Of a DNA stretch of 64,000 nucleotides, positions 1 to 12,006 are shown one piece after another (positions within the stretch are counted from its first letter, which is position 1; the number at the start of each line of letters is the position of its first letter). A program made the translations under genes and the position numbers. Origin of the DNA: Lutraria lutraria (taxonomy: Eukaryota; Mollusca; Bivalvia; Venerida; Mactridae); the NCBI GenBank assembly GCA_964023205.1, contig OZ026836.1:5570993-5634992 (forward strand). Direction: 5' to 3'. The notes beneath the pieces are model-generated. The model did not search any database, had not been told where the DNA came from, and saw only the letters and a program-made list of their open reading frames with translations.

Positions 1-1260
1 GCTTACATATGTTTTTAAATTCATGTTTACTGTTAATGTACTCTGTTAAATTCTGGTCACTTCTACAATTCCGGAATTGATTTAACAGTTTTCTTTTCTT
101 CAATTGTACTACTTTGTACTCTTTATCAAACCACGGCTGGCGATTTTCATAAATACGACGACTCGTGATTATTTTGAATGGAGCACTACTGTCTATAATA
201 GATTGCTCAAATTCATTTACAATAGCATTGATGTCACAAGTTTAGTCATTTAACATATTATCAACTGAATCAAATCTTCCATTTAGTATGTCTTCTGCCA
301 AACACCTATTATAATCTGCACTATTGTCCTTGGTCAAATTATATTTTTCATGTTTTTCTAAATCAATATTTCCCTTTCTTGCGTTATCATTAGGCCTTTG
401 CATACCCAACATTATTTGCAGGTGACAGCTTTCTGTTTGTGCTAAAATTTCGAAACTTTTCACTAAATCCATTATTTGTTTTGATAGAATGAAGTAATCT
501 ATAGTGCCACAACCGTTCCGATTGATAAAAGTATAATCACCACTTCCTAATCCGAATCGACCATTTGCAATGTTGCACGAGAAAGTTTTACAAAAGGACA
601 ATAGTTCTCTACCATTGCTGTTAGTTTTGGTATCAATGGAGAATCTTTCAGATTCAATGTTGTTGTCAACTATATCTCTAACTTCTTCAAATTGCGGCAC
701 ATTTTTCCCTTTAATGCCTTTTTGTTTAAGTCCCTTTAGTTGCTGTCTTTGCATGTAAGATATATCATTTGATATTCGAATGTTTTTGTTACAAAGTTGG
801 TCTCTATATTTAAAGAGCTTAAATTTGTCTTCACTGTGTGCAAATTCCACAATTACCATTCTTGTTAATTCTTCATATTTTTCAACCACTCGCCTTGCTT
901 TAAGCAGTGTTTTTATCAAATTTGTCATTTTTATCCGCCTCTTCAAGAATTGTATCCTCTACTAAAGTTTTCAAGTTAGATCCATCAGACTCTCTTTCCT
1001 CTAAACCGAATATTCTCATTTAACATTTAAGCCTCTCTGACTCAATAATGTTTATTTGCTTCTCCATAGTATGTATTCTGGAACATTTAATCTCTTCGTT
1101 CATAGATAATGCTTTCATGTCTTCATTCTGTATATCCTGGTTGCAGTGTAGATTTTCAAAGTTACTTTCAAGATCATTCATTCTGTCATCAAATTCTATT
1201 TGGTTTGCCTCCACTTTATTTACTTTTGCACGCATGGTAGACATTTCAATTTTTATATAT
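1..1260 (-). mobile_element. Decayed L1-type LINE fragment (ORF1 fused to endonuclease remnant)
   Basis: Read on the minus strand, 1244-1020 encodes a coiled-coil stretch rich in N, E and K heptads, as in LINE ORF1 proteins. A frameshifted piece (about 1019-960) and then 946-710 continue with an ORF1 RNA-binding segment that includes FAHSEDKFKL, YRDQL and IRISNDISY. From about 690 to 242 the frame instead resembles the C-terminal part of an APE-type endonuclease (NSNGRELLSFC, FINRNGCGTIDYF). The stretch 240-1 continues as the linker usually found between endonuclease and reverse transcriptase (WFDKEYK, then a K/R-rich helix). The catalytic N-terminal half of the endonuclease is missing, so ORF1 and ORF2 are joined by an internal deletion. 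Stop codons and frameshifts make it non-functional. It probably continues beyond the left edge. Clade is inferred from the ORF1 type. Confidence 0.7.
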
Positions 1261-2159
1261 CAGTTTAGTCCGCCTTCACTCCTCTTATTTCAGTTTTAAG
1301 TTCACACAAACCATCTTTAAACCATTTCTTTGTCGCTAATGGCTTCTAGTATAAGTTGAGTGTTTTTATCACTTATATCACTTAATGGCCCAGGATTTTG
1401 TTCCACATCCGATGACAATAGAATTAATCGCTTTGTAAAATCATAATTTGTTGTACGTGTGACACCCGTTACCAGAACAGCCAGGAGATTTCACTTGGAA
1501 TATAGAAGTGCCCGATTCCATCCCAGCTAAGTCAGAGCTTGCAAAGTTATTCTCAATGTATACACGACCGCATACAGCTCCATACAAACATAGGAACAAA
1601 AATAGGAAGAACGTATTCACCACTTCTTCGCTGGTGTATGTCAGAGCCGTTGGTGTAGCCTCTGTATTTACTGCACTTATGTACTTTTGTTTTCCTCCTT
1701 CTCATGAGTACGGACATGCCAATTCTAAGACGATATACGGAAATATCAATTCCCATATCTATTTTCGTGTAGGAATGATTTTTGAGTATGGCCCTTCCAC
1801 GCTTCCGTAGAATGATAATTTCAGTTTAATCACCTTGGATAATGTGTGATGTGTCAACACTAAGATAATGATCATAGCAGTATTAACTCTGTGCATTAGA
1901 GCATGAACTACTAGCGATCCATATGAGAGTTTATCAATAAGTTATCAAAGTTTGCACAAAAGGTTTACAAAATTAACTCACATCTAATTCATTGTCATTG
2001 AATTTTGTTTCTTAAATCCTTTTCAAAGAACTCCTTTTCAGAAAAAAATCAGTCTAAAATATATTCCAAATGTACATCATTCAAGAGTTATAAACTTCAT
2101 TGACACAGAGACCAAAATACACGTCTGTCCACCATGATACCCAATCAAAACTGTTTCAA
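1261..2159. other. No recognisable gene
   Basis: AT-rich sequence with only short open frames on both strands. A minus-strand frame at 1623-1441 has a hydrophobic N-terminus but would have to start at GTG and is open upstream without an ATG, so it is not annotated as a gene. Confidence 0.5.
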
Positions 2160-2164
2160 CTACA

Positions 2165-2240
2165 TAGAGCTGGAATACGAATCGAAAAGTTATGGGTTTG
2201 AACCTTCCAATTTTTCAGGGATTCTTTTTCATTGACCCCA
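2165..2240 (+). repeat. tRNA-derived SINE-like head in the TLR flank unit
   Basis: A degenerate pol III box-B-like sequence (GGGTTTGAACC) follows a tRNA-like arm. Related sequence occurs at the equivalent place in the other two flanks, at about 17,985-18,060 and 32,985-33,060. The insertion therefore probably predates the duplication of the units. Confidence 0.35.
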
Positions 2241-3169
2241 TTCAAACGACCGAGCTTAGTACATTTAAGAAACTCACTGGAAACGGGCTAGTCGTATATC
2301 GATGCTTAACACTAGTCATGACAGAGGCGACGGAAAAGTATTCGAAATACGAGTTGGAATATAATAGTTTTCCTCTCTCTCACCCTCTCCCTCTCTCTCT
2401 CTCTCTCTTGATCGGCTCTGAAAGTACCGTACTGGTCAGTTAAATGGACCGTTAAACAGCAGAGAAAGAATAATAATCATTTCCTTGTCTTTATTTCTGA
2501 TTAACTATTTGATGTCATCCATTTGATCGACATTCTCATTTCATTTTATTGCTCTTTCCTGTTTTGATTGATATTTTCACATCGTATCACCTTTATCTCC
2601 ATTTTAAGAGCATGTGTTTCTCTGATCATAGTCTGCTAACCTTGGTGGGTATTTTATTGATTCTTACATCAATTTAGTCCTTCACTACTGCTTTACATTT
2701 AACATTAGGCCCCAAGTTCTACAGGTGAAAACCTAATATTATTATAGTTCTCATATTTTTCTTTTGTACATAAGACAAAGAACTGCTTGAAACAACATTT
2801 GTATGCCCGTTCTTAACGCATTTTGTTAAAAATTGGCCGTTTATCGGATTGTAGTGTATCAGTATGACAGAGCCAAATATATTATATTCATTTTCAAAAA
2901 GAGATCAAAACCTTTGTATCTATTTGAACGAAATGTGTACTCTTAAATAACATGATTCAACAGACTGTTTTCTTTTACCAATGATATATTTATCCTTGCC
3001 AAAGGACTGCATGAACTCAATAGATTAGACTAGCCACATTTGATAAAAGCGAAAATTAAATTTACACAACTGTTCGAGACAGTTTGAACGATATATATAT
3101 AAAGATGAAGCGTGGTGATTTATTGTATTGAAATGTTCACGTGATATTTATTTTAACAAATCTATGAAA

Positions 3170-3600
3170 AGTGGTTAAATTAAAGATAATTTAAGATTGA
3201 ATATGATGTAATGTCCATGAAACCTTGAACTTCGATTTGGTACCTGTATGCTCTCCTCTTGCTTCAAGTATTGCTTGACAAAGTATTTGAAGCTCATTAT
3301 CAGGTTTCCGATGTTCACGGGGAAATCATGTTCAACAACAACAAGAGTGTCAATCAGCTCATGCACTGTCTATGGTTGGTTGTTTCCGTGTAATTATCGG
3401 CGTTGCAGTTTGTCCCGTACATGGTCTATTGATTCAATTCTTGGCATCTTGTTGGTCACTCAATGCTCTCGATTCCGTTACGATCATTGTACTCGGCACT
3501 GTCGAGTCTGGCGTTGTTATCCATTAGCGAAGTCCGGTTCAACCGCACCAGTAAACGGTCTTACTTAATCCACCAGTATCTCGTCTCGTTCGTACTTCAT
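3170..3600 (-). mobile_element. Tc1/mariner transposase C-terminal relic
   Basis: On the minus strand this reads as a broken C-terminal Tc1-type transposase. A MDNNAR segment stands where the family has QDNAR, then come a GIESIE segment and IESIDHVRDKLQRR where the family has NPIEHVWD. A helical tail follows (LIMSFKYFVKQYL). The last acidic catalytic residue of the DDE triad lies in this region but is altered (IDH for IEH), and stops interrupt the frame. A second, equally decayed copy lies at the equivalent position in the flank of TLR copy 1 (20,860-21,240), so it inserted before that duplication. Confidence 0.6.
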
Positions 3601-4073
3601 TCAATGTCCGCGTAACCGATGACGCACAGGTACTTGTACAAGTTTTTGTATAAAATATTTAACATGACGAAGTCACTACAACTACTGAGCTGGCTGAGTG
3701 TTTGAGATTCGATTTTTTCCACTCCATTATTGGACTTTGCAAAACAGTCTTATGAGTCATGAACTTGACTAAAACAAACTAAACCACAAATATCCATGCC
3801 ATTACACACATTATCTCATCGCCCGATAACATTGTTCTCCTAATTGGATTAAAAGGACATCCATGCTGATTATTGTATGTGAATTTTATCTATGAAGATA
3901 TTTATGCCCATGTTTATTACACTGATCAACATAAACATCTGTCTGACTGATCATTGCATTCATCTTGAGTTTTGACAAAGGTGTAAGAACAAGAACAACT
4001 ATAACAAAACGTTATAGTTAGACGAATTACAAGAAGCAATGGAATCGGAATTGGCTTTTACCTAACTGTACAG

Positions 4074-7000
4074 TACAGTATCATGAATGAATTCACGACG
4101 TCAAAATGGCGACCAGCTATAGTAACAACACCATCCTGGGCATTGGAATCGGCACTTTTTGCTCTAGCTTCATGGGGCTTTCATGACTGGCAGAAAATTC
4201 ATTTAGCGATAGCTATCATAGGAGCACCGTTCATGCTTACTTGGTGGTGAGTGGAATTATGGAAGATTGTCATACTTTTGATTGCAATACTGTAAATCAC
4301 TTTAAATTCGCGTGATCTTTAATTCACGATTTTCCTACCCTAATAGTCAATGTCGTTTAGTTTCTAATTCATTATAGGAACTAGTTTTTGTCAATCATAA
4401 GATTTCTTAAGTTTTATTCCTGCAAGGAACTAATTTACTATTTATATTGAAAGCCAACATTTGTCTGTTTTGTTCACATTGATAGGTCTACATTATTAGT
4501 TTTCAATAATAAATAATTTCTGAGAAACTACTCAAGTTAATTGTGTTTTATTTACTGAAGATATATTTTGAAGTATAACTTTTACATTCACATTTTAGGA
4601 TTTTGCCAGAGAGTTTCCGATGGTTGGTTACCAAACAAAAATTTGGTGAAGCTGAAAAAATAATCGGAATGATAGCAAAGCTTAACCAGAAAGAAAAACC
4701 TGATTTGACGAATATAATTGAAGCGGCAAAAGAAAGCCAAAAGAATGCAGAAGAGTCATCAAGCAAAAAACATTACTCGGCATTAGATTTATTTAGAACA
4801 AAATCAAGCGCCAAGATGACGGCCGGTCTTCTGTTTGCATGGTAAATAAAACATATGATCACATTTGGGACAAGTATGTTTCCAGATTCAGACCAAAGGA
4901 TAGAAAATGTCTAAGTGGTGTAACACTGTGGATAAGTATTAGTTTTAAAATAATATATACATTTAGATCGTGTCCTTCTTCAATCACCTTGTAAATGTAA
5001 TGATTCTGAGTGGAATAATTAAGCAGATTTAGCTTGCAATGGTTGGGCAAGTATAATGATGGACCCATCTTTGAATGTTGACGGTAGCGCCTACGACATG
5101 TACAGCGTAAAATCTTTGTGTGTTTAAATTGCATACAAGACAAAGTCATGCCTCAGCTATTCACAAAATAACTGATTGTATTAAGGTAAATATCTTAGCG
5201 ACAAACAAAAATGAACAACTGGGGATGATCTTAGTGTTGACAGCTACGTGTATACTAAGACGCCACTTTTGAATAATCCGTTTATAAATTCTATATCACT
5301 TAAAACTAATGTTAGCAACTCTTTATGGTTCGTGATTTCGAACATTAGACATCTCGGTGATGATTTGGTTAAAACAATATACCTATGGTGATTCGTCTAC
5401 AACCGCTGATCATTTAATATGAGATCTGAAGTCTCGGCAGTTATTTAGAAAAACACGGTAAGTGCTGGTACAGAATCAAGGAAGACAGGTTAGGTTAAAT
5501 GCTTATAACTAGAAAATACTGTTGTATATGCTTGAAACAATAGATGTCTTTAATGTTATTTTCGTGTCACTGTTGAATTGTTCAATATTTTAGGTTTGCA
5601 GCAAGTTATGGGTACTATGGTATCACGTTTGGGGTGAAAAGTTTATCAGGAGATCTGTACCTAAATATGTTCCTGATAAGTATCGTAGAAGCACCAGTCA
5701 TGGTATTAACTGCCATTTTAGTCAGACGGTAAGCATTCCTAACATTTTAGTTACACATGTACTGAATTTTATCCTTTTCACAAAAGAAGTTATAAACAAG
5801 CAGTACCTTATTTTCTATTTAAAAATAACTAAATCAAGTTTATAAATAATGTATGTGTTATTTACAAAATGAGCTTGATCTCGGGGTAGTGAATACTTTG
5901 AAGAGCAAGTGTAAAAAAGATAATTGTAACACTTACACAAGACAATACTATCTATATACAGAGAAAACGGTTTAACCAGTTTGGCGATATTTAAAGAGGC
6001 ATTCCCTGGAACTGAAGCGTCTCGAATAGCAATAAAATTGGTGTCATTTTAATGCATATCAATTAATGAAAGACCTGTAAAAGTTACGAAATATTCCACT
6101 AGTTTACTAAAAAAACACTTCAAGACTAACCAAGCCTGCCGATTCGGCCTGAGAAAGTATTCGTCGTGTTGTTGAGGATCCATCCTTCTTTGACTTTTCG
6201 GTAATAATTGAATTTACAAGTGACAAACGTATTTTGGTGAATGCAAAACAAGACACGACAGTTCGTGCCTCTTTAAGTCATTGTTTCTCATGATAAACCT
6301 TATGGTCGCAAGTATATCATTTCTTGACACAATTATAGTAATAAAAGTATGAGAAATGCTTAAAACAACCTTTGATTACTATTTTCAGCTTTGGTAGAAA
6401 AAGAGTCACTTCTGGGTTTTATATTTTGGCGGGAATTACAGGAATAGCAGTTGGTGTGATTCAATACACAGGTATCTACATTGGGAATTATCACATTTAT
6501 AATGGTTGTTGCGCTTTGCATATTACAGAAAGTTACACAACATCGCAGACACTGTTTTAAACTATTTTGAGAATACACAATAAGGTTATAAAAAGGAGTT
6601 TTTACACTTCTCGAAATTTCAGTACCATTTTTGTTAGATATGGAGTATCGGCCATTTTACAATATGCAATGTACTTTCGATATTTTTCTAGATGCCCCAA
6701 TCAACGGAATGGCAACAAACGGTATAGCATTGGTCTCTAAGTTGAGTGTTGCTTGTGGATGGCAAGCTATGATTGTCCATACTGTAGAGTTGTATCCTAC
6801 TGTTGTGCGGTAAGATTATCGCTTCATTGGTTGTATATAATTAATATTATGCTTATTCTAGCATTAGACAATAATTAATACATTTGATAACATTCACTCA
6901 CATGTTCTTAAACCCCCAACATGGGTATATAAAGGAGGTAATGGCTGGTGGGTGGTTTCCCTTGATTTTTAAACTGTTTTCAGGTCAGGGAGAGATTTTT

Positions 7001-8042
7001 TAAAATATCTAATATTAAATGGTGATATTAATCACTGAAAAAAATTCTGAATGAAGCATGATGATTCTTTTATCCAGTCCAGATAAGAAATTTCAGAATG
7101 TATGAAGCTTTAGGTTCTTATATTTTCAAAACAATTCATAACATAAATTCAAATTTGAATTAGAGGGAGGAGTTTATATGGTTTAAACCCATCGTCTGCT
7201 TCAGCTATTTACAGATTCAGTACAGTAAGTCAGCATTCACTGTATGTCAATCACTGATAAACAATGTAGAGAGAGAGAGAGTTCATTTGATAAAAAAATG
7301 TAGAGAGAGTTCATTTGCATCCGATAGTCCGATCGGAAGTTGCTCCTTTAAAGTCGAATATTCGGTAACGTTTGAAACTTTTTAATTGTGCACCACGGTC
7401 CAGTGATCAGTTTTTGATAATCGTTGTCACAAACTGCTCCATGATATTAAATTCAAAACGTGTACATGTAATCGATTAAACATTGATAAAATAAATAATC
7501 CATGATTATCAAGCACCGTCTGTGTTTATATTTCAGAACAATAGCTTACGGAGCACATAGTACCGCTGCAAGAGTTGGAGGAATGGTGGCTCCTCAAATA
7601 GTTTTCTTAGTAAGTAACATTCAAAGACTTAAAAGATCGAATGATTCAAATAATAAATTGATAATAAAATAGATAAATTAATCACTTGTCCATTGTATTA
7701 GGGTTTCTATACTTTTCTATAAACGTTAAAGTATAAAGATTGAATGCAATTCGGAACTGTAATTTGCCGACCGAAATATTACATGCAATCGTTTGATGAC
7801 GGAAGAAAGCGATATTTACATTCAAATATCAACATTGTACTATTTGCTAATGGTATTTTTGTTTTTAGGACGATGAAGTTCCGGGCATTTTGTATTTTCT
7901 TAGCGGACTTCTAATGATGATATCAGCAGTTATTATTATGTTATTCCGAGAAACCAAAGACGCCGTACTTGCAGACACCTTGGAGGACGATGATAAGAAA
8001 CCTCATCAGGAAAAAACAACTCAGTCCGACACTAAATTCTGA
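4074..8042 (+). CDS. SLC22-type organic ion transporter, C-terminal half (seven exons)
   Basis: Predicted exons are 4074-4246, 4599-4841, 5594-5728, 6389-6471, 6692-6809, 7537-7609 and 7869-8042 (TGA). All internal junctions have AG/GT signals and the phases stay in frame. Family hallmarks are WWILPESFRWL across the first junction, the loop after TM6, WFAASYGYYG with GDLYLNMFL (TM7-8), the RFGRKR loop, VELYPTVVR at the end of TM10, ARVGGMVAPQIVFL (TM11) and a final TM followed by an acidic cytoplasmic tail beginning FRETKDAVL. Members are plasma-membrane major-facilitator carriers of organic cations, anions or carnitine; the substrate cannot be read here. The first exon opens near TM4-5 (its ATG at 4083 is probably internal). 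TM1-3 and the extracellular loop are absent from the 4 kb upstream, so this is either a 5'-truncated copy or its upstream exons lie outside. The 6692 acceptor is chosen over an in-frame alternative at 6623. Confidence 0.82.
5995..6272. mobile_element. TTAA-flanked MITE, internally deleted copy
   Basis: It sits in the intron between the third and fourth predicted SLC22-like exons and is flanked by TTAA at 5991-5994 and 6273-6276. It begins AGAGGCATTCCCTGGAACTG and ends with sequence homologous to the right end of the longer copy at 22,743-23,257. The middle third of the long copy is missing. Confidence 0.65.
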
Positions 8043-8137
8043 CCCATTTGTACAATTTACCATTGCCAATATATACCCTCCTCTATGTTACATGTATTTT
8101 ACGTAAATATTGATCTGCTTAATGTTTTAAAAAGCGT

Positions 8138-8143
8138 ATTAAA
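8138..8143 (+). promoter_or_regulatory. Putative poly(A) signal of the SLC22-like gene
   Basis: ATTAAA about 95 bp after the TGA. It is the nearest hexamer matching a common variant polyadenylation signal. Confidence 0.35.
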
Positions 8144-8268
8144 TATTTGAAATTTGTGAAGTCGTTACTATATATATTGCATTATTGCAAGACATAACTG
8201 TATTGACTTATTTATATATCTAAAAATGTCAGATGCCGCTCGTCGTTTGTAATGCTGTACTGCTAATA

Positions 8269-9926
8269 GACATTTGCGGTTTAAGACGGTGACGGTGGTG
8301 GGCATCGGATTTGGGATTAAATTCGGGGGTCATCTCAAAATTATTGATACATACTCTTGTATAGGGCAAGTGTTACTAATTATTGTGTTTGCATGTCAAC
8401 TCAAAAAAATGTTTAATTTACCATTTTATTCATTTTCATAAGAACTAGAACCAAACCGAGTATACGCATCAATTTCGGTACTTTTTGTAATGAATCTGTT
8501 ATACGACTCTTGGTTGTCCCGAATTCATTCTGCCAGAGGGCGTTTCTGCTGTCGCCTGCGTCTACCAGGTACCTGTCGTCAACGTGGCTCTTTCCCGTCA
8601 CTGGCATCGGGCGACTTTGCATTTTCAAGTGACTCCTAAATTGGTACATACTCATAAGCTCTAAGCTGATTCTATGAGAATGTAATCGTAAACAGAAATG
8701 CACATTCATGAACAAAACTACTTACGTCTGAATTTGTCATATTGTTAAAACCAAAATTTGTTAATGAACAAAATACAAGTAAATTAATTCAAAATGATCA
8801 CGAATCTCGACTATTAATAGTTGTAGTGTAATTTACCCTGACAATGATAGCAACATACCTAAATATACGCATCATATATATTGTAGGACATCTGAATGAT
8901 GCTCAGCGGTTTGGTTTAATGTGCCACATTAAAGAAACTGAGCTACCTTTTCCTACTTGGAGACAAAATAGGGAAACTTAACATCATACCCATGACTAAA
9001 CTTCGTCTAGAAAATTGAAGGCTACAAACCGAGATTTGTACCCGTCCGTACACATGGTGATCTGTGTATTCGCTAGTATCTACAGCTACAGCTGAGCGAT
9101 GGTTTATTGATATGCTACACTAGAAACACTATGACAACAAGTAGATTGTCAAGCTTAGGACTAAATGTTTACACTGAAAAACAGCTGGACTCTGAACATG
9201 TTCTAGATGTAATCAGCCGAAAAAGGAATCGTAAAATTACACTGATATTCGATTAGAACTAAATATATTTCGTCATGTGTTTTTGCGTAAATATTGAAGG
9301 TACATGTAGATCTACTGTTTTGCTGTTCGCATTTGATATCTGTGGAAATAACAGACATGCGACTTCGCATGCAGTTAGATTTATTGGTCTAATGAATAGT
9401 ATGTACATGCGAATTATTTGCCAGTGTTAAAAAATATCCTCAGTTGAAAGGTATTGCAGTGTGTGGGGGCAAAAAAGTCATGGAAGATTTTACGAACTTG
9501 AAACAGGCATAGATTTTCAAGCGAAATATTTAAAACGCACTTGATCCTAGGTACATAATACCCCACACGAGCATTCAAAAATTCTGCGTACACACCATTA
9601 TTGATCAAGCTACGCCCCTGCAAGGTACCGAAAATTAAACAGATATATTCGACAGTATCGTCTTTATGTTGAGCTCAAGTGTTATAAATCAGTAGGAACA
9701 ATATGAAGACATCGTCGGGAAAGTGTTACCACGTGTAGTAAATATTCGCCGGATCGTGTGTGTCGGAGAAAAGCAAATCGGTTTAATTCTGTAAATATGG
9801 CTTTATATTAAAATAACATGCATGTACTCCAATGTGATTCATTTTCATTATACATTGTAATTGTGAGACGACCCCTTTAATTTAATCCGAAGTTCAACAC
9901 CGTCACCGTCTTAAATCGCAAATGTC
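8269..9926. mobile_element. 1.66-kb foldback/MITE-like element with about 75-bp terminal inverted repeats
   Basis: The left end GACATTTGCGGTTTAAGACG (8269) matches the inverted right end (ending 9926) for roughly 75 bp, including GACGGTGACGGTG and a more distal GTC(A/G)TCTCA block. TA is present immediately outside both ends (8267-8268 and 9927-9928), consistent with a TA target duplication. No transposase is recognisable inside; the longest internal frame (8715-8413, minus) has no known motif. It starts 227 bp after the SLC22-like stop codon. Confidence 0.65.
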
Positions 9927-11500
9927 TAATAGAGAGGTGTCGAGGTTGAGACCAGGATCGATGTGGTATGAACCTCGGTGGCAATTTTATTGGAAATGTT
10001 GCGTCCAGTGTCATGTTTCTGCTACCCCCGATTCTTTCATTGAAAAAATAACTGATAATCCTACTAAACCATTGATGAACTGTGTTCATTATACAAACAG
10101 AAGAGAATAAGGGAGATAATCTTGTAACGGCTTATCTGATAACAATTCTTACTATTACAGATTACAGTCCACTTAAACGGATAATTATGTGTTATGATAG
10201 ATACGAAACAATTTCTTACATAGCAAATATTTGCCAAAATAATCATTGAACATGTACTTCTGGGTTTCAAAAAAGTTTGAGATTTATCAGATAGGTAATT
10301 CTTAAGAGGGCGGTCGAACAGGCATTTTCTGTGCTAGAAACGCGAAGTTCAAATCCAGAACGAAAATGTTTTTGTTAAACGTTTTGGTTTGGTAGCTTTT
10401 AAAATCAGTCAGTCGCGTAACTGAAAACCAACTGTTTGAAGGATTGTCTCAAATAGTTGCAAGCGTTCATGTACTCGTATAGGCATAGAATGTCGTGTGG
10501 ACACAGTCAATGTATATAATCAAGGAAAGTACAAACATTGCACTGTATTATTAGACAGGTGTTATGTTTCTATCATGAGATAAGGAAAGTCTGATCTGTA
10601 TGTAATAAGATAGCTGTGAACCATCATATATGACGATATTTGTATAACATGGAAATCCCCTCGCAAGTTTTCGAAAAAAAAATCAAATTTATAAATAAAC
10701 AATGCGTCATTATTCACATAATTCGCTCTTATTTTTTTCTGCATTTTTTTTATGGCTATGAACGATGAACATTGTTTTCCTCGAACTTGCGGTCGTGATG
10801 TTGATTTACCGAGGCTTACAAAGATACGCTGTAACTATGATAGAAGAGTAGCATTCACAATTCTTTTTTTCAAGTATGTAAAGACTTAACTTTAGACGAT
10901 ACTTCATATGTTTAGCGTGGATAAAATACAAAAGTTATTCATTGACCGAACCATCATTTTTCATCTTTGACTCAATTAGGGTTGTTGTTCTTTTTTTCTC
11001 GACTACAATTGCTTTTCGTTGATTGCTGTACCTCATCGTCGATCGACCAATTGTTGACCAGTCTTGAAAAATATTCATGTTTATGATTACAACAAAAATA
11101 GGTTTGGTAATTCGCAAACTTGATCAAGTCTGTTCCATGTTGCATACCTTTCGAATGTTAGAGGTACGATTCGTCCCCAAAATATTTTTGTACTTTGGTT
11201 TTTGCTGTTATAAACATAAGAGTAAGCGCCCAAACAAAGGGTAAGTCAGTAAACCAATGAGCAATGTAAAAACATACATTTGAATTGATTGTTGTACAAT
11301 GTAATTTTAAATAACTAAATGTTAAACTATTTGCTGTGTTGTCATTATGATCTCTGCTCAAATGACGTTGATCAGAAAATGCTCATTTACTAGTATCAAT
11401 TGATAGATTAAATGTCTAACATAAATAATGAAATAGATGAATAGTTATGTAATTTAATGCAATTTAACATGGCCACATACAGAAGTTCTCAAATAGCTAT
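9927..11500. other. No recognisable gene; possible degenerate tRNA-like sequence
   Basis: Mostly unique AT-rich DNA. At about 10,307-10,378 a stretch beginning GGGCGGTCGAACAGG and ending AAGTTCAAATCC has pol III box-A/box-B-like spacing and may be an old tRNA-derived SINE head. Nothing else could be recognised. Confidence 0.4.
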
Positions 11501-11509
11501 AGTTCATTA

Positions 11510-11650
11510 AGGTATTTGTATCATAACTACCAAAACTATTATCTCAAAATGGGGCGGACACATTTTGGATAAGTTTATGATTTTTATAAGTTTGCATGAT
11601 AGGAAATGATTTACCGTGAGATATTTCAAACCAATGACAGATTAAGATCA
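11510..11650 (+). repeat. Dispersed repeat, first copy
   Basis: The stretch containing TTATCTCAAAATGGGGCGGA and the following AT-rich 90 bp is paralleled at 13,090-13,195 (TTATCTGAAAATTAGGCGGA and similar downstream sequence). The two direct copies lie 1.57 kb apart and bracket the SINE at 12.8-13.0 kb. Confidence 0.5.
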
Positions 11651-11914
11651 AAGGAAAATACCAATTTCAAAGAAAACTCATGGTGAATAGATGCAAAATA
11701 CACATAAACAGTCTAATTTGATAACGAAAAATACAGGTCGCAATGCAATACCCAAAGAAATTAATATTGATTTCTACTTTTCAACAAGGGCAATTACTCT
11801 AACAAAAGTTTTAAAATGTGTCGTAAAATAAGCTGCACTATCTGAGGAAAAACTCCCAAAGAATTGATTAAGACTAGCATTTGGCGATTGGGTGAGATAA
11901 GTACAGCATTAGGA

Positions 11915-12006
11915 CCCTAATACATTAACTGGTTCCCATTGACTTGCCTGTACAAAGCCTTTGGTGCACGCAACATGGAACGGGAACCAGTTTACCTAAT
12001 ACCTTA
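11915..12006. mobile_element. Short palindromic MITE-like element
   Basis: AACTGGTTCCC on the left is matched by the inverted GGGAACCAGTTT on the right, about 70 bp overall, with a core containing TACAAAGCCTTTGGTGC and CAACATGGAA. An inverted-orientation copy with the same core lies at 55,185-55,275. Confidence 0.6.

Larger units (their letters stand above)
2160..3985. repeat. Copy of the TLR downstream flank (no TLR beside it)
   Basis: This stretch aligns by eye with the DNA downstream of TLR copy 1 (about 17,990-21,605, interrupted there by a LINE). Its first kilobase also aligns with the flank of copy 2 (about 32,990-33,850). Shared landmarks are GGGTTTGAA (2,190; 18,024), GTTTCTCTGATCATAGTC (2,612; 18,549), CTTTTGTACATAAGA (2,760; 19,853) and CTGTCTGACTGA-type sequence near 3,940 and 21,565. 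It holds a (CT)n tract at about 2,376-2,408 and a Tc1-like transposase relic. No TLR coding sequence precedes it, so the unit has lost its gene or lies at the edge of a duplication. Confidence 0.7.

Noticed and set aside
1441..1623. Possible small secreted protein with a signal-like N-terminus (minus strand)
   Set aside because: The frame begins with GTG, is open upstream with no ATG, and no splice structure or homologue was evident.
6623..6691. Longer 5' extension of the fifth SLC22-like exon
   Set aside because: In frame from an AG at 6622, but the added residues do not resemble the family and a better pyrimidine tract/AG lies at 6,682-6,691. Not excluded.
8413..8715. 100-codon minus-strand frame inside the TA-flanked element as a possible transposase
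   Set aside because: No DDE motif or helix-turn-helix recognisable; too short.
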